Origin: Clostridiales bacterium
Lineage (GTDB): Bacteria; Bacillota; Clostridia; Oscillospirales; Acutalibacteraceae
NCBI GenBank assembly: GCA_012839705.1
Contig: DUMT01000119.1
Coordinates: 1-45,081 of the forward strand
Length of the DNA stretch: 45,081 nucleotides
Reading direction: 5' to 3'
Shown here: one piece after another, positions 16,064 through 25,931 of the stretch
How the letters are laid out: each line of letters begins with the position of its first letter
Numbering within the stretch: the stretch's first letter is position 1
Position numbers and translations under genes: made by a program
The notes under the pieces: model-generated
The model's database searches: none
Seen by the model: the letters and a program-made list of their open reading frames with translations, nothing else
Told to the model about the DNA's origin: nothing

Positions 16064-19000
16064 ATGCTTCAGCTAATCTTAGGACGTTCTGGAACAGGAA
16101 AGACTTATACAATATATAAAACCCTCTCAAATCTAGCCAGTGAAGGCTGTGAAAAATTAATCCTAATCGTCCCCGAACAGTTTTCTTTTGAAAATGAACG
16201 CGCCCTTTTAAGGGAGCTTGGCCCCAGGCTGGCTTCAAGGGTTCAGGTACTGAGCTTCACCCGGATGGCGGAACACCTTTACCGGGAACTGGGCGGGCTG
16301 ACCCTCAGGCGGATGGATGACGCCACTAGATTCCTTATCATGAGCCGGGCAATGGAGCAAATCACTGAAAACCTCACCCTCTACCGCCGTGCCGCTTCAG
16401 ACCCCGGCGCCATCAGCACCATACTTTCAATGGTGACCGAGCTTAAGCAATGCGGGATAGCCGCAAACCAGCTTGAAAAAGCGTCATTGATTCTGCCCGA
16501 AGGCACCTTAAAACGCAAAGCCGCTGAGCTTGCCCTTATAATGGAGGCTTACGAAACGGTTGCGGCAGGGATTACCAAAGGGGAGGAAGAAGGCTCCCCC
16601 GGGTTTATCGACCCTCTGGACGACCTCGCCCTGCTGGCAAAAAAACTGCCTGAAAGCAGCATTGCAGACGGCGCTTACATATTTATAGATTCCTTTAAGG
16701 ATTTCACAGCTCCAGAAATTGAGATTATCGAGGTATTAATCCGCCAGGCAAAGCAGCTAACTGTCTCCCTTTGCGCCGACACCATAACGGACAAATCCTC
16801 CGGCTACGGGCTGTTTTCCCAGGCCATAAAAACCGCCGCAAGGCTGCGGGATATCGCCTATAAAGCCGGAGTGCCAGTTGCAAAAATACAGTATCTTACC
16901 GAGAATAAGAGAACCTCAACCGAAGCGCTCAAAGCCCTAGAGGCAAACATATTCATGCCCCGCCCGGAAATTTACGATAAAAATGCCCAGGAGGTCGTTA
17001 TTGCCTCCTGTTACGATATATATGAGGAATGCGACTTTGTAGCGCGGGAAATCCGCCGGAGTTTAAGGGAAAACGGCGGGCGGTGCCGGGACTTTACGGT
17101 GGTTGCGAGAAATCTGGGCGATTACCGCGGGGTTATCGATGTGTCCATGGAAAAGCAGGGAATCCCCTTTATTATGGACGAGCGCACCGATATCCGCACC
17201 GAGCCGCTGGTGGCGCTGGTGATAAACGCTTTGGATGCCGTTACCGGCGGGTACCCATCCGACAGCCTGCTTTCCCTGATGAAAACAGGGCTTGCGGGGT
17301 TTTCAACAAATTCGGTTGCAAAGCTTGAAAACTATGTATTCATGTGGAAAATCAACGGCAGCCGCTGGAAAACGGATTGGAGTGGCAACCCGAATGGGCT
17401 GGGCGAAAAATTCGACAAAGAGGCAGAAAAACAGCTTGGATACCTCAACCTGCTGCGCAAGAGGCTTGTAAAGCCTCTTGAAAAGCTCAGGGCCGCCATT
17501 TACTCCCCTAACGCCACAGGATACCATTTTTCAAAAGCGGTTTATGCTTATTTGCTGGAAGTTCGGGCGGATTTGCTCACCCGTTTGAGGGTAAACCGCC
17601 TTGACAGCATGGGCGAGCCCGCTCTGGCGGAGCGGATGGCGCGGGTGTGGGATATCACCATGGAGCTGCTTGATAAAATCGCGGTAATATACGGCAACGC
17701 CCATTGCAACCCCCAGAGGATGGCGGAAATATTCAAGCTGTCCGCAAGCCTTGTGGATTTGGGCTCGGTGCCCCAGAGCCTTGATGCTGTGCAAATTGGC
17801 GCCGCCGACAGGATACGCTATTCAGCCCCGAAAACAGTATTCATCCTCGGGGCAAACGAAGGGGTTTTCCCCTCTTACCACAGCCCCGGCGGGATTCTGA
17901 CCGATATGGAAAGGAACAGGCTTATTGAGCTTGGCTTGCCCCTTGTCAATACCATAGATAAAATCGCGGCGGAAGAACGGTTTTTCGCCTATTCTGCTGT
18001 GGCTGCCCCCACTGAGCGGCTGGTGGTAAGCTTTATCAGCAAGAATTCAAAAGGTGAGCCCATGGCAGAATCGGTGCTGGTTAGCTCCATAAAGAAAATC
18101 CTTCCCCAATGCAGAAGTGTAAACCCCGCCGGGGAAATCAACGCGGAATCGGAGAGGGATGCCTTTGAACAAACCGCCCTTTTGTGGCGAAAGCAGGATC
18201 CCAAGGCCGCGGCGCTTAAAAAGATTTTTGCCGCAAAAGAGGAATACATAACCAGGGTTTTTGCCCTTGAACGGGCTGCCAACAAAAAGCCCGCGGCTTT
18301 CTCGGACAAACAAAGCGCCGAAAAGCTGTTCGGTAAGGATTTGAAGCTTACAGCCTACCAAATCGACTCTTTCTATAATTGCAGGTTCGGATATTTTTGC
18401 AATTACGGGCTGAAGGCAAAACCCCGCCGCACCGCCGAAATGGATGCCCTCACTTTCGGCACCCTGACCCACTGGGTTATGGAATCGGTGCTGCCCGAAT
18501 ATACCAAAACCGGCTTTGACAATATCACCCAAAGCCAGGTGAACCGGGACACCAGAAAAGCGGTTATGGATTATGTTGAAAAGAACCTTGGAGGGCTTGA
18601 GGATAAGCCTTTCCGCTTTACCGCGCTGCTTTACAGGCTTGAGAAGCTGGCGCAGATATTGCTGTGGCATGTGGTATGCGAATTAAGGCAGAGCCGTTTT
18701 GTCCCAGTTGATTATGAGCTTGCCATCGGCGACAGCCGCCGGGAGGATACCCCCGCCATCCCCCCTGTCGTATTGAAACTCCCCGACGGCAGCACAATAC
18801 AGGTTCGCGGAAAAATTGACCGGGTGGACGTTTACAAAAAAGACGGCGTATCCTATATAAGAATTATTGATTACAAGACTGGGCAGATAGAATTCAACCT
18901 CTCCCACATAATTGAAGGGTTAAATGTCCAGATGCTGCTATACCTTTTCGCCATATGCGAAAATGGAAGGAGCAGGTACGGCGAGATTTTCCCAGCAGGG

Positions 19001-19495
19001 GTTCTGTACCTGCCAGCAAAGCTTCCGGTTGTCCAGGCGGAGCGGTGGGCGGACCCGGAGGATATCAAAAAGGAACAGGCCCGCGCCCTTTGCATGGATG
19101 GGCTTCTGATTGACGACCCGGATATAATAAGAGCCATGGAACCGGAGGCAAAAGGTATCTTCATACCCGCCACCTGTTCAGAGGACGGAAAATTCGGCAG
19201 GGGGTCGAGAATCGCGACATTAAGCCAGTTCGGGCTCCTTAAAAAGAAGATTGACAGCCTGTTAATCGAAATGGCGCAAACACTTAAATCCGGCGATATC
19301 GCAGCCATACCGGCGTCGGGGGATGTGGACGCCTGCAAAAACTGCTCTTACAAAACGGTCTGCTGGCATGAGCCGGAGGACCCTGTCCGCACGGTTGAAA
19401 ACCTGAAAAGCAACGAGGTTTTCAGTTTGCTTGAGAAAGCCCAGCCCGGACAATCCGAGGGCACCGAAACCGAACAAACAAGCGAAGGAGAATAG
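16064..19495 (+). CDS. addB: ATP-dependent nuclease/helicase subunit AddB
   Basis: One half of the AddAB complex that resects double-strand breaks and recognises Chi, feeding RecA. 1143 aa. The N-terminus has the Walker A GRSGTGKT (about 7-14), the middle is an inactivated UvrD-like helicase region, and the C-terminal RecB-type nuclease domain has IIDYKTG (about 934-940). The cluster cysteines of AddB are visible: one in FYNCRFGYFC (about 772) and three in CKNCSYKTVC (about 1090-1099). It has its own promoter, and addA starts 3 nt after the stop, so the two are coupled. Confidence 0.96.
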   Translation: MLQLILGRSGTGKTYTIYKTLSNLASEGCEKLILIVPEQFSFENERALLRELGPRLASRVQVLSFTRMAEHLYRELGGLTLRRMDDATRFLIMSRAMEQITENLTLYRRAASDPGAISTILSMVTELKQCGIAANQLEKASLILPEGTLKRKAAELALIMEAYETVAAGITKGEEEGSPGFIDPLDDLALLAKKLPESSIADGAYIFIDSFKDFTAPEIEIIEVLIRQAKQLTVSLCADTITDKSSGYGLFSQAIKTAARLRDIAYKAGVPVAKIQYLTENKRTSTEALKALEANIFMPRPEIYDKNAQEVVIASCYDIYEECDFVAREIRRSLRENGGRCRDFTVVARNLGDYRGVIDVSMEKQGIPFIMDERTDIRTEPLVALVINALDAVTGGYPSDSLLSLMKTGLAGFSTNSVAKLENYVFMWKINGSRWKTDWSGNPNGLGEKFDKEAEKQLGYLNLLRKRLVKPLEKLRAAIYSPNATGYHFSKAVYAYLLEVRADLLTRLRVNRLDSMGEPALAERMARVWDITMELLDKIAVIYGNAHCNPQRMAEIFKLSASLVDLGSVPQSLDAVQIGAADRIRYSAPKTVFILGANEGVFPSYHSPGGILTDMERNRLIELGLPLVNTIDKIAAEERFFAYSAVAAPTERLVVSFISKNSKGEPMAESVLVSSIKKILPQCRSVNPAGEINAESERDAFEQTALLWRKQDPKAAALKKIFAAKEEYITRVFALERAANKKPAAFSDKQSAEKLFGKDLKLTAYQIDSFYNCRFGYFCNYGLKAKPRRTAEMDALTFGTLTHWVMESVLPEYTKTGFDNITQSQVNRDTRKAVMDYVEKNLGGLEDKPFRFTALLYRLEKLAQILLWHVVCELRQSRFVPVDYELAIGDSRREDTPAIPPVVLKLPDGSTIQVRGKIDRVDVYKKDGVSYIRIIDYKTGQIEFNLSHIIEGLNVQMLLYLFAICENGRSRYGEIFPAGVLYLPAKLPVVQAERWADPEDIKKEQARALCMDGLLIDDPDIIRAMEPEAKGIFIPATCSEDGKFGRGSRIATLSQFGLLKKKIDSLLIEMAQTLKSGDIAAIPASGDVDACKNCSYKTVCWHEPEDPVRTVENLKSNEVFSLLEKAQPGQSEGTETEQTSEGE

Positions 19496-19498
19496 GCA

Positions 19499-22400
19499 AT
19501 GGCGGCAAAAAACTGGACTGACGAACAAAAAGCTTGCATAGAATCCCGTGACGGCACCCTGCTGGTTTCGGCTGCGGCAGGGTCGGGAAAAACCTCGGTG
19601 CTGGTGGAAAGGGTCATCAGGCGGGTTACCGATGAGAATTCCCCGGTGGACATAGACCGGCTGCTGATTGTCACCTTCACCAGCGCTGCCGCTGCGGAAA
19701 TGAAGCAGCGCCTTGCAGCCACCCTTGCGGCAAGGATTTCGGAGGAGCCGGAAAACATACATCTTCAGCGCCAGCAGATGCTGCTGGCCCGCGCACAGAT
19801 AAGCACGGTGCACAGCTTCTGCCTGTCTTTGATAAAAGACCATTTCCACATACTTGGGCTTCCCCCGCAGTTTCGCACCGGGGAAACCGCCGAAATCTCC
19901 CAGATTCAGGAGCAGGCTCTGGAAGAGGTTATCGAGGAAATGTACCGGGAGGATTCCCCAGAATTTATTGAGCTTGCAAACCTTTTAAGCCCCGGGAAAA
20001 GCGATTATGCCCTGTTTGATGCCGTAAGGAAGATACACACCTTCATCCAGTCCCACCCTTATCCCGAAAAATGGCTTGATGAAAAGCTGGAAGAATACTA
20101 CACAAACCTCCCCCTGGAACAAACCCGCTGGGGCAAGGTTTTGCTTGAAAAGGCCCATGACGTGCTAATTGGGGCATCATTTTACATCCGCCGTGCCCTG
20201 GAACTCTCCGACCAGGACCCAAAGATGGCGGAAAAGTATTCGGAATCTTTAAGGCGTGAATATGCCATGCTCCAAAACGCCGCAAAAGCTGTATTGTCAA
20301 ACAACTGGGATGTGGCGCTGGTTTCCGCCGGAGGGATAACCTTCGGTACCCTGCCGCAGCTCAGGAAATACCCTGACACCGCCCGCAAGGAAAGGGTTCA
20401 GGATTTAAGAAAGCGGGCAAAAGCCGAAATCGACAAAAAGCTTAAACCCCTTTTCTGCGGTACCGAAGAGGAGTGCAGGGATGATATAAAATACCTGTCG
20501 GTGCTTGTAAAAACCCTGTTTGAAGTGGTAAAAAGGTTTGAAGCCAGATTCGCAGAATTAAAACTTGCAAAAGGGGTTGCCGACTACAGCGACCTTGAAC
20601 ATATGGCTTTAAAGCTGCTGATAGATGAAAACGGGGAGCGCACCGAGCTGGCAAAGGAAATATCCCAGCGGTTTGAGGAAGTGCTGGTGGACGAATACCA
20701 GGACACCAACGCAGCCCAGGATGCCCTTTTCAGGGCAGTTTCCCGGGACGAAACCAACCTTTTCATGGTGGGTGACGTAAAACAGAGCATTTACGGGTTC
20801 CGTCAGGCGATGCCGGAAATCTTTTTGAACCGCAGGAACAGCTATCCGGCGTATGACGGGAAAAATTACCCCGCTTCGATTACACTGGGGCATAATTTCC
20901 GCAGCCGCACTGAGGTGACAGACGCTGTAAATTTTGTTTTCCGCCAACTTATGACCAAATCCGTTTCCGGGATGGATTATGATAAGCAGGAAGAACTGAT
21001 AGCCTCGGCAAAATATCCTGAAAGCGCCGGATATGAGGCTGAACTGCTGATAATCGACAAGGCATCTGTCCAAAAACCGGACAGCGCCGACGCGGCGGAG
21101 GCCCGGCTTATCGCAGAGCGTATCCGTGAGATAATGGATACCCTGACGGTTACCGAAGGCTCTGAGCAGCGAAAACCCCGGTATAGGGATTTTTGCATCC
21201 TGCTTCGCAGCAACAGCGCCCATGCAAAGGCTTATTCGGATGGGCTTGCCCTTTACGGGATCCCTGCAATCACCGACGCGGTAGGGGGATTTTACTCTGC
21301 CCCTGAGGTTGCCTCGGCAATTGCGCTGCTTAATGTAATAGATAACCCCATGCAGGATGTGCCTTTGCTGTCCGTCCTCCTTTCCCCCGCCTTCGGGTTC
21401 ACTCCCGACCAGCTTGCCGAAATCAGGGTTAACGACCCGGACAGCGGGCTTTATACCGCATTGTGCCGGTATGGAAAAACCGGAGCCGATGAAAATCTGA
21501 GAAAGCAGGTTCAATCTTTCCTAAGCCAGATTGAAAAATGGCGGCTTTTGGCGGTTACAATGCCCGCCGACCTGCTTATTCACCGCATTTACGAGGACGC
21601 CGCCCTTATGTCCATCGCGGCAGCCATGAAAAACGGAGAGCAGCGCCAGGCTAACCTGCGAATCCTCCACGAAAGGGCGAGGAGCTTTGAGCACAACGGC
21701 TTTAGGGGCCTGTCCGCCTTTGTCAGGATGCTCAACCGGGAGATTGAATCCGGCGAGCAGGGTCCCCAGGCAGCCCTGGCATCCCAAGACGCTGTGCGGA
21801 TAATGAGCATCCACAGCTCAAAGGGGCTTGAATTTCCCTTTGTGTTTGTGGCGGGCCTCGGCAACCCCTTCAACAAAGAATCCTCAAACGACAACCTGCT
21901 GCTGCATATAGACATGGGCATTGGCTTTAAGCGCCGGGATTTTGAAACCATGAGGCAGTGGAATACCCTTCCCCGCCTTGCAGTATCCCACACCATAACA
22001 AAAAGCTACCTTGCCGAGGAGCAGCGGGTACTTTATGTCGCCATGACCAGGGCAAGGGAAAAACTGATAATGGTCATGACCGTACCAAATATAGATTCCA
22101 AGCTCTCCTCCCTCTCGGCTCTGGTAGGCTCGGAAGACAGGCTTCCTTCTTCTGTGGTTATGGGAGCCGGCGGGATGTGCGACTGGCTGCTTGCGGCAGC
22201 CCTCCGCCATCCTTCGGGGAAAATCCTGCGCTCCCTTGCCGGGGATGAGGAAATCCCGAAAATGCCCGCTGACCATCCGTGGATTATAAAAATACTTCCC
22301 GCTCCCGAAAAATTACAGCCTGAAACCGCGGAAACGGTTCAGGTGGAGCCGGACATGGATTTTGCCGAAATTATCCGGCAGAGGATATCCTACACCTACC

Positions 22401-23056
22401 CCTTCGCGGCCCTCAGCGCCGTTCCCGCAAAGCTTGCCGCGTCGGACCTTTCAAGCGGCAAGGTTACCAGAGAGAATATCGCCAAATCCCGCCCGGCGTT
22501 TTTAAGCGAAGGGGGGCTTACCCCTGCAGAGCGTGGTACCGCACTGCACACCTTCATGCAGTTTGCGGACTATGAAGCGGCGTCAACGGAGCCGGAAGCG
22601 GAAATCAACCGCCTTGTCAAAAACGGGTATCTTACTCCCGAGCAGGGCAGGGTTATTCCTTTGGATAAGCTTAAAAAATTCTTTGAAAGCAGCCTGTATC
22701 AAAGATTTAAAAATGCCGACAATATTTTAAGGGAAGTTCAGTTTACAATGGATTTCCCGGTTAAATCCCTGCTTGATATTGATTTGCCCGATGCCTGCCA
22801 GGATGAATCGCTGGTGGTTCAGGGAATTGCCGACTGCGTTATAGTGGAAAACGGCACCCTTACCGTGGTAGATTATAAAACCGATTTTGTAAAATCCGGC
22901 GAAACCCTTGTGGAGCGGTACAGGGAACAGCTAAGGATTTATTCCCTGGCGCTGCAGCAGGCCCTCGGCATGCCGGTGAAGGAATGCCTGCTCTACTCCT
23001 TCTCGCTGGATGCTGTGGTGGATGCCACCAGAATTATCATGACTTCCCGCCTGTAA
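19499..23056 (+). CDS. addA: ATP-dependent helicase/nuclease subunit AddA
   Basis: Motor and nuclease subunit of AddAB. 1185 aa: an N-terminal UvrD-family helicase with Walker A AAAGSGKTSVL (about 22-32), Walker B region VDEYQDTN (about 397-404), motif IV/V regions including MSIHSSKGLEFP and YVAMTRAREKL, and a C-terminal PD-(D/E)xK nuclease domain (AERGTALHTFMQ at about 1008, VVDYKTDF at about 1122). AAGGAG precedes the ATG. Full length for Firmicutes AddA; no missing motif was noticed. Confidence 0.97.
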   Translation: MAAKNWTDEQKACIESRDGTLLVSAAAGSGKTSVLVERVIRRVTDENSPVDIDRLLIVTFTSAAAAEMKQRLAATLAARISEEPENIHLQRQQMLLARAQISTVHSFCLSLIKDHFHILGLPPQFRTGETAEISQIQEQALEEVIEEMYREDSPEFIELANLLSPGKSDYALFDAVRKIHTFIQSHPYPEKWLDEKLEEYYTNLPLEQTRWGKVLLEKAHDVLIGASFYIRRALELSDQDPKMAEKYSESLRREYAMLQNAAKAVLSNNWDVALVSAGGITFGTLPQLRKYPDTARKERVQDLRKRAKAEIDKKLKPLFCGTEEECRDDIKYLSVLVKTLFEVVKRFEARFAELKLAKGVADYSDLEHMALKLLIDENGERTELAKEISQRFEEVLVDEYQDTNAAQDALFRAVSRDETNLFMVGDVKQSIYGFRQAMPEIFLNRRNSYPAYDGKNYPASITLGHNFRSRTEVTDAVNFVFRQLMTKSVSGMDYDKQEELIASAKYPESAGYEAELLIIDKASVQKPDSADAAEARLIAERIREIMDTLTVTEGSEQRKPRYRDFCILLRSNSAHAKAYSDGLALYGIPAITDAVGGFYSAPEVASAIALLNVIDNPMQDVPLLSVLLSPAFGFTPDQLAEIRVNDPDSGLYTALCRYGKTGADENLRKQVQSFLSQIEKWRLLAVTMPADLLIHRIYEDAALMSIAAAMKNGEQRQANLRILHERARSFEHNGFRGLSAFVRMLNREIESGEQGPQAALASQDAVRIMSIHSSKGLEFPFVFVAGLGNPFNKESSNDNLLLHIDMGIGFKRRDFETMRQWNTLPRLAVSHTITKSYLAEEQRVLYVAMTRAREKLIMVMTVPNIDSKLSSLSALVGSEDRLPSSVVMGAGGMCDWLLAAALRHPSGKILRSLAGDEEIPKMPADHPWIIKILPAPEKLQPETAETVQVEPDMDFAEIIRQRISYTYPFAALSAVPAKLAASDLSSGKVTRENIAKSRPAFLSEGGLTPAERGTALHTFMQFADYEAASTEPEAEINRLVKNGYLTPEQGRVIPLDKLKKFFESSLYQRFKNADNILREVQFTMDFPVKSLLDIDLPDACQDESLVVQGIADCVIVENGTLTVVDYKTDFVKSGETLVERYREQLRIYSLALQQALGMPVKECLLYSFSLDAVVDATRIIMTSRL

Positions 23057-23134
23057 CGGATAGTAAAACATCGTATAGGGATTATCACTATAAGCTCAAT
23101 AATAAATTAAAGTATTAACAGAGGGGTTGTTAGT

Positions 23135-23512
23135 ATGATTGATTTTCAAAATGGAACATTTTTTAAACTCAGCCCGGTGCCGGTTGGCAATGTTTTGTCT
23201 GCTCTCCAGCCGCTTCTCATCGAAGGGGAGCAGCTTATTGCCAGCTTTAAGGGAATCAGGGACAGCGTAACCTTTACCAATATGCGGATAATTGCAGTAA
23301 ACGTTCAGGGGATTACAGGCAAGAAAAAGGATTACACCTCCCTGCCCTACAGCAAAATACAGGCGTATTCCATTGAAAGCGCCGGGGTTTTTGATATCGA
23401 CAGCGAGCTTGAGCTTTATTTCAGCGGGCTGGGCAAGGTGCGGTTTGAATTTGTCGGAAATGTGGATACTGCAGCAATCAGCCGCATCATCAGCCAGTTT
23501 GTGTTGAAATAA
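23135..23512 (+). CDS. Bacterial PH-domain protein
   Basis: 125-aa soluble protein with the beta-rich pattern of the bacterial PH domain (YvbH/bPH type). Features include GEQLIASFKGIRDSVTFTNMRIIAVN, then YTSLPYSKIQAYSIESAG, and a C-terminal helix AISRIISQFVL. Such proteins are widespread and poorly understood; phospholipid or protein binding is possible but unproven. GAGGGG precedes the ATG. It stands alone between addA and the response-regulator gene. Confidence 0.75.
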   Translation: MIDFQNGTFFKLSPVPVGNVLSALQPLLIEGEQLIASFKGIRDSVTFTNMRIIAVNVQGITGKKKDYTSLPYSKIQAYSIESAGVFDIDSELELYFSGLGKVRFEFVGNVDTAAISRIISQFVLK

Positions 23513-23623
23513 AACAGTATTTGAAATAATTTAGCTAATAAAGTTTTAAATAATGTTCATAAATATGGATTAAATTTTGTTAAAATTAAAGGGTAATAAT
23601 TTTTTCTTAAGGGGGTCTGCTGA

Positions 23624-24325
23624 ATGTCGGCAGGCAAGATAATGGTTGTGGATGACGACAGCAATATATGCGAGCTGCTTCGGCTATACCTTGAAAAGGA
23701 AGATTTTGAGGTTCGGCTCGCTTACAACGGGTCCGAAGCCCTAGAGATGTTCGAGAGGGAAAAACCAGATTTGATCCTTCTGGATATTATGATGCCTGTC
23801 CTGGACGGATGGCAGGTCTGCCGGGAAATCAGAAAAAAGTCCTCCTGCCCGATAATCATGCTGACAGCAAAGGGCGAGGTTTTTGACAAGGTGCTTGGCC
23901 TTGAGCTTGGGGCTGACGACTATGTTGTAAAGCCCTTTGAGGCGAAGGAAGTTGTCGCCCGCGTCAAGGCTGTGCTGCGCCGCAGCGGAAAATCCCAGCA
24001 AAAATCCAAGATAGTACAGTTTGACAACCTATATATCAATATGGAAAATTACGAGCTGAAAATTCGCGGCAAACAGGTTGACACCCCGCCAAAGGAAATG
24101 GAGCTTATTTTCCACCTTGCCAGCAACCCCAACCGGGTTTTCACCCGCGACCAGCTACTTGACGAGGTATGGGGTTTTGAATATTATGGAGATAGCCGTA
24201 CTGTAGACGTCCATGTCAAGCGGCTGAGGGAAAAACTGGACGGGGCATCAGACCAGTGGAGCCTCAAAACCGTTTGGGGCGTAGGTTACAAGTTTGAAGT
24301 GAAGGACAGCAACGAACAGCAGTAA
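23624..24325 (+). CDS. OmpR-family response regulator
   Basis: 233 aa: receiver domain (about 3-118) with phospho-acceptor D54 (LILLDIMMP), acidic pocket DDD at 10-12 and K103 (VKPFEAKE), then a winged-helix DNA-binding domain (about 130-228; RTVDVHVKRLREKL). Resembles the PhoB/WalR branch. It is followed by its likely kinase after 68 nt and by an HtrA-type protease, an order seen in envelope-stress systems. GGGGG precedes the ATG. The region upstream carries a TGTTCATAAA element resembling the TGTACATAAA upstream of the protease gene. Confidence 0.92.
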   Translation: MSAGKIMVVDDDSNICELLRLYLEKEDFEVRLAYNGSEALEMFEREKPDLILLDIMMPVLDGWQVCREIRKKSSCPIIMLTAKGEVFDKVLGLELGADDYVVKPFEAKEVVARVKAVLRRSGKSQQKSKIVQFDNLYINMENYELKIRGKQVDTPPKEMELIFHLASNPNRVFTRDQLLDEVWGFEYYGDSRTVDVHVKRLREKLDGASDQWSLKTVWGVGYKFEVKDSNEQQ

Positions 24326-24393
24326 TTTGTCAGATGGTTTGAATGTTATGAGAAAGACTGGTTTTTTTATTATTGCGGAAGTAGGTGCAGGTT

Positions 24394-25821
24394 GTGTTTA
24401 AAAGCATTTTTGCGAAATATTTTACCGTGCTGTCCGCAATAATTACCATAAGTTTCGCCGCTATGGGCGGAATGCAGATGCTCCTTTCCACCCGGTACTG
24501 GGTTGCCGAGAAAAAACAGCTTTTGAGGGAAAACACTCTTAGCATGGCGAAAATGACAGCCCAGTACGCAAAAAGAGGAGAAAACATCACCGGGCTTTAC
24601 CCGTATATAAGCCTTATGGCGGATACAATTGATTCCTATATTTTTATTACAGACACCGATGGGAATATACTTCTCTATTCCGATAACGCGGTCGCATTGA
24701 AAAAAGTCAAACTCTCACAGCAAATAGTTGAAAGGCTCGATTCCGGGGAATATTTTGAAGTAGGGCTTTTGGACGGGCTTTATGCAACCCGGCAGTACAC
24801 CATCGGCGTGCCTGTAACGGTTTATGATAATACCGTGGTGGGGTACGTTTTCGCCTCCACCTCCGCCGAAATGCTCAGTGAATACCTCCTTAACAACTTA
24901 AATGTATTTATCGTTTCTGCCCTGGGTGTGCTGGCGCTGACTTTCATAGCGGTTTATATAATGACCTTCCGGATGGTAAAACCCTTAAGGCAGATGGCGG
25001 CTGCCGCCCGCAGCTATGGTATGGGGGATTTCAGCAAGAGAATCCACGTGGAAGGCCATGACGAGATTGCCGAACTTGCAACTTCGTTGAACAACATGGC
25101 AATATCCCTTTCCTCCGCTGAAGGAATGCGCCGCAGTTTTATTGCCAACGTTTCCCATGAGCTTAAAACACCCATGACAACCATAGCCGGGTTTATCGAC
25201 GGAATCCTCGATGGCACAATTCCAAAGGAAAAACATGAATATTACCTTAGGATTGTCACCCAGGAAGTAAAAAGGCTTTCCCGGCTCGTTAAAACCATGC
25301 TTGACCTTTCCCGCATTGACAATGGGGAATTAAGGCTCAATCCCACCCATTACGACTTGACAGACCAGGTCTGCAATATACTTTTGTCCTTCGTTCAGCG
25401 GATTGAGGAAAAGAATGTAACGGTGGAAGGGCTTGAGGACTGCCCCCGGGTAGACGTTTATGCTGATTATGATTTGATAGGGCAGGTAATTTATAACCTT
25501 ATCGACAACGCCATCAAGTTCATGAACTATGGCGGCACAATAACAATAAACATCGCCCACAGGGATAAAAGGGTATACTGCTCCGTCAGGAACACCGGAA
25601 TGGGAATCCCCTCCCATGAGATGCCCTATATTTTTGAAAGGTTTTATAAAACCGACAAATCCAGAAGCCTTGACAAAAACGGCATGGGTTTGGGGCTTTA
25701 TATTGTAAAAACGGTTATCAATTTGCACCACGGCGAAATTTCGGTAAGGTCCACCGAAGGGGAGTTTTGCGAGTTTGTTTTCTGGCTTCCGGACTCGGGC
25801 ATAGTTCCCAGGAAGGCTTAA
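24394..25821 (+). CDS. Membrane sensor histidine kinase
   Basis: 475 aa from a GTG at 24394, chosen because AGGTG lies 6 nt upstream and because MFKSIFAKYF is a typical kinase start; the ORF track begins three codons earlier. Order: TM1 (about 11-32), extracytoplasmic sensor domain (about 33-166, PAS/CACHE-like by pattern), TM2 (about 168-190), HAMP (about 190-243), and dimerisation/phosphoacceptor helix with H255 in NVSHELKTP. The ATPase domain follows, with an N box (NLIDNAIKF), G1 (NTGMGIP) and G2 (GMGLGLYI). Partner of the preceding response regulator. Confidence 0.93.
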   Translation: MFKSIFAKYFTVLSAIITISFAAMGGMQMLLSTRYWVAEKKQLLRENTLSMAKMTAQYAKRGENITGLYPYISLMADTIDSYIFITDTDGNILLYSDNAVALKKVKLSQQIVERLDSGEYFEVGLLDGLYATRQYTIGVPVTVYDNTVVGYVFASTSAEMLSEYLLNNLNVFIVSALGVLALTFIAVYIMTFRMVKPLRQMAAAARSYGMGDFSKRIHVEGHDEIAELATSLNNMAISLSSAEGMRRSFIANVSHELKTPMTTIAGFIDGILDGTIPKEKHEYYLRIVTQEVKRLSRLVKTMLDLSRIDNGELRLNPTHYDLTDQVCNILLSFVQRIEEKNVTVEGLEDCPRVDVYADYDLIGQVIYNLIDNAIKFMNYGGTITINIAHRDKRVYCSVRNTGMGIPSHEMPYIFERFYKTDKSRSLDKNGMGLGLYIVKTVINLHHGEISVRSTEGEFCEFVFWLPDSGIVPRKA

Positions 25822-25861
25822 TAAAATGTATTAATTTTATTTAATACTTATTTAACAGTTA

Positions 25862-25900
25862 TACATAAAATGTACATAAAAACAGGTTAGAATATATACA
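25862..25900 (+). promoter_or_regulatory. Direct-repeat operator and promoter for the HtrA-type protease
   Basis: TACATAAAA occurs twice (25862-25870 and 25873-25881) with an 11-bp period, one helical turn, as is usual for OmpR-family dimers. The second copy covers the -35 position of a weak promoter whose -10 is TATACA (25895-25900). This suggests activation by the neighbouring response regulator (inference). Confidence 0.5.
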
Positions 25901-25931
25901 AACACCTAAACAGCCGAAAGGAATGAAGTTT

